64,000 nt of DNA from Lytechinus variegatus (GCF_018143015.1 NC_054748.1:16371356-16435355); one strand, 5' to 3'; positions 1 through 10,918 are shown, numbered from the stretch's first letter. The notes: generated from the letters alone by a model not told the origin. Program-made: numbers and translations.

Positions 1-3000
1 TTTTGAAGGAAGGCTATTTCGGATTTGAATTTAGGACATGAAGATGGCATTTTGAAGGTCAGGTTATACGTCGCAGATGATAGAGAAACTCTTGGACTAT
101 CTATAGCAATTTGTTAGAAGTCTGTAGCATGCAGGATAATTGAGATATGAAAGAATGAAGAATGGTATGCAAATGGACTTGAAATGGACAAAATGGCGCC
201 TGGATGGTCATGCATGAGTGATTTTGGAAAATGGAAGACGAGAGGCACAACTAGGGATGCTGGACAACATGTGTACCAAATTTGGATGAATTTGGATGAG
301 GGACGGAGTCAGGGTAGAGCTAACAAAACCATGTGTTAAACAAATGGGATTTTGGTGGAAGAAGAAGAAGAAGAAGAAGAAGAAGACTAGAACTGCAATC
401 GTTTCAGAACGATGTGCATGCATTGACGCCTCTGATTTAATAGAGGGCAAGAAACAAAAAGAGATAGAAAGAAAACTGTAGATGATATACATTCTCAAAA
501 TATTAGAGGGCGCTATTTCTTAAAGGAATGGTCACTGATGCGTAAAACACAGTTAGATTATGTGAAATGATACAATTGGCAAACCCTGAAAATATGAGAC
601 AAAAATAAATTCAAAGGAAGTTACGGCAATTCAACTATTTTAAGACTTTGCAATAGAGGGCGCTATTTCTAAAGTTATGGTCACTAATTATGGATAACAT
701 GTCTACCAAATTAGAATGAATTTTGATGAGGAACGGTGGCAGGGGAGGACTAACAAATATTACATGTTAATCAAATTGGATATTAGCACATTTTGCTGTC
801 CATAGGAAGTTACATTCTCGAGTAAAATTTTTTAGACCATATTGGCGGCCCATACGTGGTTGTTGAAAATGTGTGCATTGTGAGCAGTATACCATGTGTT
901 CAGATTGACTTATCTTGAAATTTTCTGTTGTAACCTATGTCGTATTTGGTATCACTGGAAAGAGTATTCCAATGCGGTGACATTGATACCACTTTTATTT
1001 GTGTGGAAGCATTAGACCGGAAGTAAATGCCATATAAAGAAAGACATTAAAAATGAAGGTTTTGCACAATAATTTTAAGCTACCGTCAGCAATTTGTTAG
1101 TTTCTGTTACAAAACATTAACGAACTGTTTAAGTATATATCAATACTCATATCTGCCAAGTTAAAAAGAATAAGCTTCAATAATAAGGAAATAAGAGCAA
1201 GTTGAAGTTGTGCTGGCAGTAAAGTGCATTTTTGGGTATTTTGCTGATTTTCGGGAGCATTTTTGAGATATTTCGTCAGTTGTAAGGTATATATTTTTTT
1301 AAATGGCATGAAAGGGCATATCTTAAAGACCCTAAATCCAAGAAAGGGTACGGGTTTGGCCATGCATGACGCAATGAGGGGCATTCAAAGGTAAGCGTTT
1401 TTGAAACTTTAGAGGGCGCTATTTCAATGACGGAAGATCAATGATGCGTGAAAACATAGTAGCATGTATGTTATGATACCGTGATCAATTTCTAAAAGAA
1501 TGAGCGCAAAATGAATAAAAACACAAAAGTTACGGCCATTTTACGACTTTTAGACATTACATTTCAATAAATATGAAGTTTTTGAAGGAAGGCTATTTCG
1601 GATTTGAATTTAAGGCATGAAGATGGCATTTTGAAGGTCAAGTTATACGTCGCAGATGATGGAGCAACTCTTGGACTATCTGTAGCAATTTGTTAGAAGT
1701 CTGTAGCATGCAGGATAACTGAGATATGAAAGAATGAAGAATGGTATGCAAATGGACTTGAAATTGACAAAATGGCGCCTGGATGGTCATGCATGAGTGA
1801 TTTTGGAAAATGGAAGACAAGAGGCACAACTAGGGATGCTGGACAACATGTCTACCAAATTTGGATGAATTTGGATGAGGGACGGAGTCAGGGTAGAGCT
1901 AACAAAACCATGTGTTAAACAAATGGGATTTTGGTGGAAGAAGAAGAAGAAGAAGAAGACTAGAACTGCAATCGTTTCAGAACGATGTGCATGCATTGAC
2001 GCCTCTGATTTAATAGAGGGCAAGAAACAGAAAGAGATAGAAAGAAAACTGTAGATGATATACATTCTCAAAATATTAGAGGGCGCTATTTCTTAAAGGA
2101 ATGGTCACTGATGCGTAAAACACAGTTAGATTATGTGAAATGATACAATTGGCAAACCCTGAAAATATGAGACAAAAATAAATTCAAAGGAAGTTATGGC
2201 AATTCAACTATTTTAAGACTTTGCAATAGAGGGCGCTATTTCTAAAGTTATGGTCACTAATTATGGATAACATGTCTACCAAATTAGAATGAATTTTGAT
2301 GAGGAACGGTGGCAGGGGAGGACTAACAAATATTACATGTTAATCAAATTGGATATTAGCACTTTTTGCTGTCCATAGGAAGTTACATTCTCGAGTAAAA
2401 TTTTTTAGACCATATTGGCGGCCCATACGTGGTTGTTGAAAATGTGTGCATTGTGAGCAGTATACCATGTGTTCAGATTGACTTATCTTGAAATTTTCTG
2501 TTGTAACCTATGTCGTATTTGGTATCACTGGAAAGAGTATTCCAATGCGGTGACATTGATATCACTTTTATTTGTGTGGAGGCAATAGACCGGAAGTAAA
2601 TGCCATATAAAGAAAGACATTAAAAATGAAGGTTTTGCACAATAATTTTAAGCTACCGTCAGCAATTTGTTAGTTTCTGTTACAAAACATTAACGAACTG
2701 TTTAAGTATATATCAATACTCATATCTGCCAAGTTAAAAAGAATAAGCTTCAATAATAAGGAAATAAGAGCAAGTTGAAGTTGTGCTGGCAGTAAAGTGC
2801 ATTTTTGGGTATTTTGCTGATTTTCGGGAGCATTTTTGAGATATTTCGTCAGTTGTAAGGTATATATTTTTTTAAATGGCATGAAAGGGTATATCTTGAA
2901 GACCCTAAATCCAAGTAAAAGTACGGGTTTGGCCATGCATGACGCAATGAGGGGCATTCAAAGGTAAGCGTTTTTGAAACTTTAGAGGGCGCTATTTCAA

Positions 3001-3531
3001 TGACGGAAGATCAATGATGCGTGAAAACATAGTAGCATGTATGTTATGATACCGTGATCAATTTCTAAAAGAATGAGCGCAAAATGAATAAAAACACAAA
3101 AGTTACGGCCATTTTACGATTTTTAGACATTACATTTCAATAAATATGAAGTTTTTGAAGGAAGGCTATTTCGGATTTGAATTTAAGGCATGAAGATGGC
3201 ATTTTGAAGGTCAAGTTATACGTCGCAGATGATGGAGCAACTCTTGGACTATCTATAGCAATTTGTTAGAAGTCTGTAGCATGCAGGATAACTGAGATAT
3301 GAAAGAATGAAGAATGGTATGCAAATGGACTTGAAATTGACAAAATGGCGCCTGGATGGTCATGCATGAGTGATTTTGGAAAATGGAAGACGAGAGGCAC
3401 AACTAGGGATGCTGGACAACATGTCTACCAAATTTGGATGAATTTGGATCAGGGACGGAGTCAGGGTAGAGCTAACAAAACCATGTGTTAAACAAATGGG
3501 ATTTTGGTGGAAGAAGAAGAAGAAGAAGAAG
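1..3531. repeat. Macrosatellite array, ~1.57-kb unit, 2.2 copies
   Basis: Unit 1 begins at base 1, unit 2 at about 1580 and unit 3 at about 3153, each starting TTTTGAAGGAAGGCTATTTC. Units 1 and 2 are nearly identical by eye. Their 6-base length difference comes mostly from a GAA run (about 357-385, 1937-1959 and 3509-3531). Unit 3 stops inside that GAA run. Each unit contains older internal repeats: blocks opening with AGAGGGCGCTATTTC near 506, 653 and 1410, and a diverged pair near 265-350 and 685-780. Short open frames recur in each unit, but they cross the homopolymeric GAA/TTC tract and show no recognisable domain, so no gene is called. The array probably continues upstream of the window. 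Confidence 0.93.
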
Positions 3532-3723
3532 ATTACGGAATAGGAATATGGAACAAGAACAATGCATTGTCGCCATTGGGCGTCAATGCAAAGAAGAAGA
3601 AGAAGATTACGGAATAGGAATATGGAACAAGAACAATGCATTGTCGCCATTGGGCGTCAATGCAATTACGGAATAGGAATATGGAACAAGAACAATGCAT
3701 TGTCGCCATTGGGCGTCAATGCA
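3532..3723. repeat. 59-bp minisatellite, 3 copies
   Basis: Three near-identical copies beginning ATTACGGAATAGGAATATGG start at 3532, 3606 and 3665. Spacing is 74 then 59 bases; the extra 15 bases in the first interval are a GAA run like the one that ends the macrosatellite. It abuts the truncated third macrosatellite unit. Confidence 0.9.
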
Positions 3724-3803
3724 AAAATATGGATTAGGGTGCCAGGTCGAGATTTCAGGGGAGAGACAAGATTGACAGGCCCATGCTTGTCAAATCCGAT
3801 AAC

Positions 3804-4043
3804 ACGGGTACAATGGGATGCGAAGAAACAAGGGAGTCGTAACGAGGACGGGTGTTTCTATGGTACAATGGAAACAATAGAAGGAGGAAGTGTTTGTCTT
3901 CGCAAGGGCCTGGGTCGGTGAATAAAAGACGGGTACAATGAGATACGAAGAAACAAGACAGTCGTAACGAGGACGGGCGTTTCTATGGTACAATGGAAAC
4001 AATAGGAGGAAGTGTTTGTCTTCGCAAGGGCCTGGGTCGGTGA
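3804..4043. repeat. Tandem duplication, ~125-bp unit
   Basis: Two copies start with ACGGGTACAATG at 3804 and 3929 and each ends GGGCCTGGGTCGGTGAA near 3922 and 4043. The copies differ by a few bases and small indels. No coding function is apparent. Confidence 0.85.
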
Positions 4044-4048
4044 AAGGA

Positions 4049-4192
4049 TGAGTGGGCGAGTGGATTTAATGACTTTCGGGTCAAAGGACACTTTGCAAGA
4101 ATGGGTGCTCCGGCCGTCATGATGAAAATATGAATGGGTGAGCGGATTTAATCGACGTACGGGTCAAAAGACACATTGCAACATTGGTTGAC
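4049..4192. repeat. Diverged tandem duplication, ~81-bp unit
   Basis: Two copies related to GAGTGGGCGAGTGGATTTAA begin near 4049 and 4130. Both continue into GGGTCAAA(A/G)GACAC followed by TTGCAA. They are clearly more diverged than the duplication just upstream. Together with the preceding repeats they separate the macrosatellite from the first coding sequence. Confidence 0.7.
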
Positions 4193-4370
4193 GGTGTGGC
4201 TGTTTTGAACAGAGGTCAAAAGACATGTTTTTTAACGTGACAGGTTCAAACGACGAGTGACCAGGAAGTAACACCCAGCATAAAAGCAGCGACATTGGAC
4301 TGATATATTTTATTCACGCCTTGAATTTCATCTTATACACCACGCCAGCATCACTTACGTAAATATCACC

Positions 4371-4824
4371 ATGTACCAGGGAAAGCAGGAAGAGATCGTA
4401 GTCATCCCAGACACACAGCCGATGGAAGAAGACGGCGGCCCATACGCAAAAAAGGCAAGATTTGCCTTCGAAGGGAAGACGGAGGCACCACCACAACAAG
4501 CTATCAATGCTCGAGTTCGTGGAGGAGGCGAGGAGGGAATCGGGTGGAAATCCAGCGACATCGAAAACGGTAAAAACACCACCAACACCACCGACCGGTG
4601 CTAACATTGCCCAGATAAACATATGCCAGGGTATAAAACCAAAAAATGTGACTGTACGAAAGTTTGGTGGCCGCGTGTATGTGGACATCAGAGAATTCTA
4701 TCTGCTTGGAGGCCAAACACTGCCGACCAAAAAAGGCATCACCTTGACGGAGATGGACTTCAAAAAAATCCAGATGTCGTTGAAGAAGATCAACGCTGCT
4801 ATATACAAGGGCAAAAACATGTAG
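4371..4824 (+). CDS. PC4-like (SUB1-type) ssDNA-binding coactivator, part of a decayed element
   Basis: The open segment 4462-4824 ends in a clear PC4 domain at its residues about 62-114. Diagnostic parts are VTVRKFGGRVYVDIREFY, the KKGITLT turn and a final helix ending KKINAAI. PC4 proteins bind single-stranded DNA as dimers and act in transcription or replication; the host SUB1 protein is about 125 residues, similar to this one. An acidic N-terminal stretch (MYQGKQEEIVVIPDTQ) lies in an overlapping open segment starting at 4371, just downstream of TATA-like CATAAAAG at 4279. Nothing shows an intron. Because PC4-like modules recur downstream beside a zinc-finger frame, I read it as a gene of a mobile or virus-like element, now degraded, rather than the host SUB1 gene. 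Family of the element is unknown. Confidence 0.6.
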
Positions 4825-6203
4825 GAGAGACGGAGACCGGAGCAGATTGGGCTGGAGACTGTAGCGGGTTGGAAGAGAGAAAACGGGACAGAGGGAACAG
4901 ATCAGGACTGGTCGGAGAGGAACAGAACGGACGGGTCTGAAGAGCAGAGAAAAAATGAACTTTAACGAACGCTATTCAAAAAAGAAGAACCAGATCACAA
5001 CAAATTTGAATGCGGTATTTTGAAAATATTTTTTTTATCTGTTCTTGTACATATTGTGTACGATTCGTCAATGTACCTTGTATGAGTACCCTACATAAAA
5101 AGTTAACCTGTTGGAGACTAAGTCCCCATTGTGTGTTTGGAGTATATGGACACATGTTCCATAGCAAAATTATCTCCAACGGGTTATGCGTGTATGAATG
5201 AGCGTATGTGTTGACAACGGGTAAAGTATGCGTTGATGTTTGTAGGAGAGATAGAAGATATAGAAATTAAGTGGGGAAAAAAGAGTAAGAGTGTGTGAGA
5301 AAATTGTGAAAAACAAATTAAATTTGGTGTTGTAAATGTGTGGTAAAATGAATTGAAGAATTTTGATGAGAAAAGAAAGGAATAGAGTGGTTGTTAAAGA
5401 GGGTGTGGAAACATGTTTGAGCGATGAAGTTAAGTTGGTTATGAATATGTGGGACAAAAGAATAGGATAAAAATAAACAAATGATATAGCTGAAATATAA
5501 ATAAAGATAAGAATATAATACGAAATAAAAGTTTAAATGATATTACTAACGAATAGTTTATGAAATAAAATCAATAACAAAAGAAGAAATTGTTTTTTTT
5601 TAAGGAAATAATAGAAAAAACACCTTAACGATGAAAGCTTTTGATATCTAGAATAAAAAATAAAATGATAAATGTGAGATTCTAATAAAATTCTAATTAA
5701 ATCATATGGGTAAATTAAATATGAACAGAGGTGGAGTGTATTTATGAGGATTTTTAAACTAAAAATTATTTGTAAAAAAGGGGTACTGCTTGTGATCTAC
5801 ATGTGTCAATCATGAAAAGTTAAAAAATAGAATTAAAGATATGTTGCAAGTAGGGATATGGGGTACAAAGGGTAATTTTTTTATTGTATTTTATGTTCCC
5901 TGAATGACATGTCACCAGACATTATTTTCTCGTTTGATAGACTTCTTCGAAGGCAGGTACTGTTTTTATTATATTGATGACAATAGTTCTTAATGACGGT
6001 CATTGTGAAACCGTATTAAGATCAGGGTGGTTAAACTTTTTTTGCGAAGAACTGGTCATAAATAACGATGAATGGGTAAAGGAGTCTTTTTAATCCTGCC
6101 TTATGATGCGTTGGTCTCAAACCATATCAATGTTTTAAATGTTAAAAGTTTTACTCAGTCGTAATTTGTTGTCGGAAGACGAAACATTGTTGATAAAACG
6201 AAC
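4825..6203. other. AT-rich noncoding stretch between PC4-like segments
   Basis: No coding sequence is supported here. Bases 5450-5900 are very AT-rich. No terminal repeat, integrase, polymerase or capsid-like frame was seen. Confidence 0.5.
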
Positions 6204-6515
6204 ATGGAATCGGAGCAAACAAAAATTATCAAGGTTGGAAAAGGCCTCGATCCGAAACATTTTTATCGCAACAGTACCCCGCAAGAACACCACCACACGC
6301 TCTGCGACAACAATCAACATATGAAGGTTTTCAGCCTGATGGTGTACCAAGGGTTTTTATTTGCCCATTTTCGTCAATTTGATAAAGAAGATGGAATGGT
6401 CACCTTACAAGGGCATTCTATCATCATAGAGCAGGCTGAATTTGAGGATTTTTTGAAATACAAAATGGAACATATAAACCATGATATGAATAACTCGGTC
6501 TGTGTTTTTTTCTAA
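6204..6515 (+). CDS. Divergent PC4-like module, second of three
   Basis: Residues about 40-95 fit the PC4 fold pattern seen in the frame at 4462: a strand (KVFSLMVYQGFLFAHFRQF), a glycine turn (KEDGMVTLQG), then SIII and a closing helix with FLKYKMEHINHDM. The upstream residues are polar and His-rich (QEHHHTLC). The similarity is by pattern only, with the Tyr-Val-Asp strand replaced by Leu-Phe-Ala-His. The segment touches the next PC4-like segment, as if both belonged to one protein with tandem modules. It is probably a decayed element gene. A profile search against PF02229 would settle the domain call. Confidence 0.4.
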   Translation: MESEQTKIIKVGKGLDPKHFYRNSTPQEHHHTLCDNNQHMKVFSLMVYQGFLFAHFRQFDKEDGMVTLQGHSIIIEQAEFEDFLKYKMEHINHDMNNSVCVFF

Positions 6516-6750
6516 AATCCCATTTTGCCGGAACGTGTATGACATGTCAACTGTAAAAGGGGGTCATTTTCAGGTGCGAGGAATTGTATTTCAGGCGTAC
6601 AACCGTACGTCAATACGTTTAGCACCATTTTCATTGGATACTGGACATTACGATATGAGTGACAGTGGAATGGTCCTAACCGATGTTGATTGGCAGGAAT
6701 TTTACAGCACCAAGCCAAGATTGATGGACTTTGTTGAAGAACAAAAATAA
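6502..6750 (+). CDS. Divergent PC4-like module, third of three
   Basis: The C-terminal half (residues about 35-78) resembles the PC4 second half: SIRLAPFSLD, then SGMVLTDVDWQEF and a helix RLMDFVEEQK before the stop. The match to KGITLTEMDFKKI in the module at 4462 is the main support. N-terminal residues are unassigned. The segment adjoins the preceding PC4-like segment and probably shared a gene with it. The function would be nucleic-acid binding if the fold call holds, but the support is weak. Confidence 0.35.
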   Translation: MFFSKIPFCRNVYDMSTVKGGHFQVRGIVFQAYNRTSIRLAPFSLDTGHYDMSDSGMVLTDVDWQEFYSTKPRLMDFVEEQK

Positions 6751-7063
6751 AACAATGGACACCGAGAACAAAAAAAAATCCATCATATCCACATTTAGAA
6801 CTTGTCATTCTACAGAGAGGGCTCATGCAAGAGCGCACACGTCCGGGGAAGAGATACACCCACCCTTTTTGTCGGACAATGCACGTCAGAACTATCTTGA
6901 CCAATGAAAACGTTCATTGAGTGACAGCACACGTACGAGGAATTTTTAAAGACGGTAGAAAATATGGGGGATTGATCATTTTACGACAAATCGTAACCAT
7001 ACCGTATCTTTAAGATACCTTTTACAATTTCACGAATTCTCGAATTCTCAAGCGGAAAAGACG

Positions 7064-7519
7064 GTGGACACAACCATCAATGCAATACAGGGTGTGAAAG
7101 AGAGGAACACGGCAGACAATCAGGTAGGTGAACGTAATTCTAATAGAGACGTGCGCGGCGATAAATCAAACAACAGTGCTGCTCCCGGTACAAGCTATGC
7201 CACCGATTCCAAAGCTCTACCACCACCACGGGTCAATTATTTTAGCTCTACCGACGATTCGGGAGATGAGTTTGTGAAAACGCCTGAAAAAAACAAGCTT
7301 GAAAAGAAAAACGGGGGGTGGTGGTCAAAAAGGGGGAAGGGTAAGAAAAAAAGTAAAATGTCTGAAAAAGAATCTGACCGTCTGTCCGAGGATGATGACG
7401 GTATGCCCTTTTCGACACGTAAAGGGTGTTACTTATTCTTATATTATCTGTATAACATAATTCTTTATGTCATGGGTCGGAAATACTGTAATCTGTTATG
7501 TATTTTGAAATATAATTAA
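7064..7519 (+). CDS. Charged low-complexity open frame, unknown
   Basis: The frame has no ATG at its 5' end, so it is either a fragment or an exon. It encodes about 120 hydrophilic residues: Asn/Asp-rich at first, Pro-rich (LPPPRVNYF), then strongly basic (KKNGGWWSKRGKGKKKSK) and finally acidic (SEDDDG). The last 30 residues turn hydrophobic and are probably not real coding. The pattern suggests a nucleic-acid-binding or structural accessory protein, but I recognise no family. It lies between the PC4-like segments and the antisense zinc-finger frames and converges with the latter. Confidence 0.3.
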   Translation: MDTTINAIQGVKERNTADNQVGERNSNRDVRGDKSNNSAAPGTSYATDSKALPPPRVNYFSSTDDSGDEFVKTPEKNKLEKKNGGWWSKRGKGKKKSKMSEKESDRLSEDDDGMPFSTRKGCYLFLYYLYNIILYVMGRKYCNLLCILKYN

Positions 7520-7606
7520 AACAAATTGCATTTATCACCAGGATTTATCATTAAAAAGTAGATCTTGTACAGTAACACGTTATTTGACTGTCTCTATGCC
7601 CTGGTC

Positions 7607-7963
7607 TCAGTTATCGCTTGCTTCAGTTCCTTCCATATCTTCGTCACCATCATCATTCTCTTCAGGTTGATACTGGAACAGTCCATCGAATTTTGTCCCA
7701 TGTCTGGCGAGGACTCTTTGAATTGCTTTCTGGACATTCATACCTTTCTCCACTTTTTCGTTGACATCGGAAATGATTTCTTGATTGGTTTGGTCTTCTT
7801 CAAGAAATAAGTTGTGCCTTAAGAAACTGGCGTAGCGGTCGAAAAAGATGCGTTTGATAGCCCACAGTACTTCGTGAGCCTTTTCTTTAGCTTCTTCATC
7901 ACGCATGCCCTTGGATATATATTTATCGTACTTTTCATCCCTCAGTTGTTCGGTAGCTGCCAT
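7607..7963 (-). CDS. Helical acidic-tailed segment of zinc-finger protein, unknown
   Basis: A 118-residue open segment rich in charged helix-forming residues (GMRDEEAKEKAHEVLWAIKR, then FLRHNLFLEEDQ) with a very acidic C-terminus (EENDDGDEDMEGTEASD). The natural-looking amphipathic composition and the stop after the acidic tail suggest it was once coding. It overlaps the 3' part of the zinc-finger segment upstream on the same strand, so the two probably come from one degraded gene. No catalytic motif is visible, and the function is unknown. Confidence 0.4.
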   Translation of the reverse strand: MAATEQLRDEKYDKYISKGMRDEEAKEKAHEVLWAIKRIFFDRYASFLRHNLFLEEDQTNQEIISDVNEKVEKGMNVQKAIQRVLARHGTKFDGLFQYQPEENDDGDEDMEGTEASDN

Positions 7964-8256
7964 CGCCTCCTCGTACCATTCTTGATACGCCAGGTTGTCT
8001 GCTGGTTCATCTTTGTCAGGGATCTCTGTAGATTCATCTTCTCCTTCCTGTGTATCAGAATCACTCGTGTCAGTGTTTTCATCATAGCTTTCTCCAACAA
8101 TGCTGAATCTTCATTGTAATCATTTTCAGTCACATTTCCACTATCTTTCATTTCAAGGTGTACATCTCTTTGATGCCTCTTCAAGTCGTAGTTTCGACTG
8201 TACGACCTATCACACATTGAACAACCGCATCGCTTTACTGTATCGCGAGTATTCAT
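7942..8256 (-). CDS. Single C2H2 zinc-finger segment
   Basis: The N-terminus carries one canonical C2H2 finger, C-x2-C-x12-H-x4-H, in the string CSMCDRSYSRNYDLKRHQRD followed by VH. The start is the ATG 12 codons before the first finger cysteine. Later residues are polar and probably lose the true frame. A single finger plus an acidic helical tail is a layout seen in accessory proteins of large mobile elements as well as in host proteins. Given the neighbouring PC4-like frames I favour the former. Treat it as a fossil. Confidence 0.5.
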   Translation of the reverse strand: MNTRDTVKRCGCSMCDRSYSRNYDLKRHQRDVHLEMKDSGNVTENDYNEDSALLEKAMMKTLTRVILIHRKEKMNLQRSLTKMNQQTTWRIKNGTRRRWQLPNN

Positions 8257-8424
8257 GCTGGCCCACCGAATTCAAACTTGCAAATGATGGGCTGGAAACA
8301 GAACTTTTGCCTTTTATTGCGTTTCTACCTGTAAATGTCAATTTTTATATCGAACGGCGCGTGTTTACGTCTACTCCTCCGCTGACGCCGTATACAGAAT
8401 TGTTAATAGACCAAAGTGTTAAAC

Positions 8425-8925
8425 GGTATGACAGGATAGAAAAATGACAGAATGACGGGATGGCGAAATGACGGAACGATACGATGGCAAAATTGCAATA
8501 TGACGAAATGACGGCGTGACGGAATGGCGGGATGAGGGAATGACGAATGATGGTGTGACGTTATGGCCGAAATGTTATGACGAGATGACGATATGACGGG
8601 ATGGTGAAATAGCGGTTGACAAAATGAAGGCATGACGGAATGATGGTATGACGGAATGGTTAAATAACGAAATGATGGGAAGACGGATTGATGGAATGAC
8701 GAATGATGGTATGACGTTATGGTCGATATGTTGGTTTGGCGAAATGGCGGTATGACTGAACGGTGACATGACAATATTACGAAATGACGGAATAGTTGTC
8801 GAAAATTAACAAAATGAAGAAAAGGAACAAATGTAAAAATGAACAACTGAAGAAAATGAACAGGAGGAAATGAAATTATGGGATGACAGAATGACGGATT
8901 GGTGAAACGGTGGTACAATAATAAT
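8425..8925. repeat. Degenerate ATGACGG-type simple repeat, left block
   Basis: Dozens of 6-12-base variants of GAATGACGG, GATGACG and GAAATGACGG run in one orientation, with no fixed period. The minus-strand reading is an open His/Ser/Phe/Pro-rich frame produced by the repeat, not a gene. The same repeat resumes after the SINE at 8926. Confidence 0.85.
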
Positions 8926-9255
8926 CCACTATCATATTGCGCTTAATACATCGGAACGACGTGTCTAAGCGCTTAACAAATAAATTATTACCCCGGTTCA
9001 TCGGATTCAATCAGTCATTCCCGCACACAAAGTGTGCACATCCTCCACTCCCTGGGGAGTATCCCAGTAAGTTGCCGGTGAGGCGCACACAGTACTGGAA
9101 AAGCTACAATGACTTTCACATCCTATCAGTACCCATTTTGCACCTGGGTCGAGAGTGGCAAAGTGTGGATTAACGCCAGATCGTGGTGGGATTCGAACAC
9201 ACGACCCTCTGTTTACAAGGCGAGAGTCAAAACCACTACACCACGGCCCCTCGAT
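8926..9255 (-). mobile_element. tRNA-derived SINE inserted in the ATGACGG repeat
   Basis: Read on the minus strand from about 9255, there is a tRNA-like head with an A-box-like GTGGTGTAGTGG and a B-box-like GTGTTCGAATCCC about 45 bases apart. A body follows that contains CACCTGGGTCG-type sequence (plus strand 9137-9155) shared with the SINEs near 42.8 and 55.8 kb. The tail lies in the 8926-8990 region. It splits the simple repeat into two blocks, so it is younger than that repeat. Confidence 0.75.
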
Positions 9256-9284
9256 CCCCTGTGTAATGAAAAAAATCTAGCCCA

Positions 9285-10060
9285 AAATACATTGATGGAA
9301 TGTTGAAATGACGGTATGACGAATTTTGATTTGTCAGCGTGACGAATTTTCGTATATTGGTATGACGAATTTTGATACGTTGGTATGATGTCCTATGTGT
9401 TGAAATGACGGTATGACGAAAGGGTGAAATGACGGAATGACGAGATGAAGGAATGGTGATATGACGGTATGACGGAATGATAGGATGACGGAGTGGTAAA
9501 ATGACGGTAATACGGAATGATGGATTGATGAAACGGTGGTATGACGGGAATGGTGATATGACGGTATGACGGAGTGGTAAAATGACGGTAATACGGAATG
9601 ATGGATTGGTGAAACGGTGGTATGACGGGAATGGTGATATGACGGTATGACGGAGTGGTAAAATGACGGTAATACGGAATGATGGATTGGTGAAACGGTG
9701 GTATGACGGGAATGGTGATATGACGGAGTGGTAAAATGACGGTAATACGGAATGATGGATTGGTGAAACGGTGGTATGACGGGAATGGTGATATGACGGT
9801 ATGACGGAGTGGTAAAATGACGGTAATACGGAATGATGGATTGATGAAACGGTGGTATGACGGGAATGGTGATATGACGGTATGACGGAGTGGTAAAATG
9901 ACGGTAATACGGAATGATGGATTGGTGAAACGGTGGTATGACGGGAATGGTGATATGACGGTATGACGGAGTGGTAAAATGACGGTAATACGGAATGATG
10001 GGATTGTGAAATGGCGGTATGACGGGAATGGTGATATGACGGTATGACGGAATGGTTATA
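9285..10060. repeat. ATGACGG repeat, right block, with 81-bp minisatellite
   Basis: After a short irregular part, seven higher-order copies are marked by GAGTGGTAAAATGACGG at 9491, 9572, 9653, 9726, 9807, 9888 and 9969. The spacing is 81 bases except one of 73. Because 81 is divisible by three, the minus strand stays open across the array and reads as a His/Ser/Pro repeat of 27 residues; I regard that frame as a by-product. Confidence 0.92.
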
Positions 10061-10918
10061 TGAATGGCTGACGAAAATTAACAAAATAAAGAAAATGAAC
10101 AAACTGAAAAAATTTGCAAAATGATCGAGGAGAATATGAAGGAAATCGAGAAAATGAAGTAATGGAGAAAAATGAAGAACATGTGGACCAATAAAGAAAA
10201 ACATGAAGCAAATGGAGAAATGAAAGAAATTGTAGAAATTGAGGAAAATGGGGAAAAAGTGAAAGAAAATCGAATAAACTTAACGAATGAAAGTAATTAA
10301 AGAAAGTTAAAAAAGTATGAAAAAATATCAACTTTTGGGGGTGACAAAATATGCATCAAAAAGCGGAAAGTATAGGGATAAATTCTTTGTTACTATTTCA
10401 TTTTTGGTCAATATATAAAGTTATTTTGGATAGGAACAAATCAGGAACTGAAAAAAGAACTTTTGTTTTGAAAAACGGATAGAAATGTACAGCATTGCTA
10501 GTAAAAAGACAAAAGAAAAAGATGAACTGCCCAAGGGCTTGCTACGATCTCTGTAAAAACAATCTATGTAACTTAAATATGATTTTGTAATTTCTGTAAA
10601 ATTACTTGTTTCATGATTTATGATCAATTGTGTAACCTATGATTTGAATGTGAATAAATCCTCTACTAGAGGCAAAAACAAAATAGGGATAAATTCTTCG
10701 AATTTCGAACAGGGTAATACAACAACAAAAAAATGACGTTAAACAAGCATGATAAACAGTGATGATTAGTCGAAATATACCACCCGCTTGGTTGATCGAT
10801 CTGTTTATATGATAGTCAAGTTTACATGTATGACAGTTCAAATACGAATAAAGAGCTATTACGTAATACGCGTGCTGGTTCTTCGCAAGATGCATGACGC
10901 CATGGTTTGGTGTCAAAA
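10061..10918. other. GAAAATGAA-rich tail, then unannotated AT-rich DNA
   Basis: Bases 10061-10320 are degenerate GAAAATGAAGAAA-type repeat, continuing the simple-repeat block. The rest has no supported gene or element. Confidence 0.5.

Noticed and set aside
208-498. Minus-strand open frame repeated in every macrosatellite unit
   Set aside because: It spans the TTC homocodon tract, has no domain, and differs between units without coding constraint.
9236-10204. 322-residue minus-strand His/Ser/Pro protein
   Set aside because: It is generated by the 81-bp repeat; composition and phase explain the open frame.
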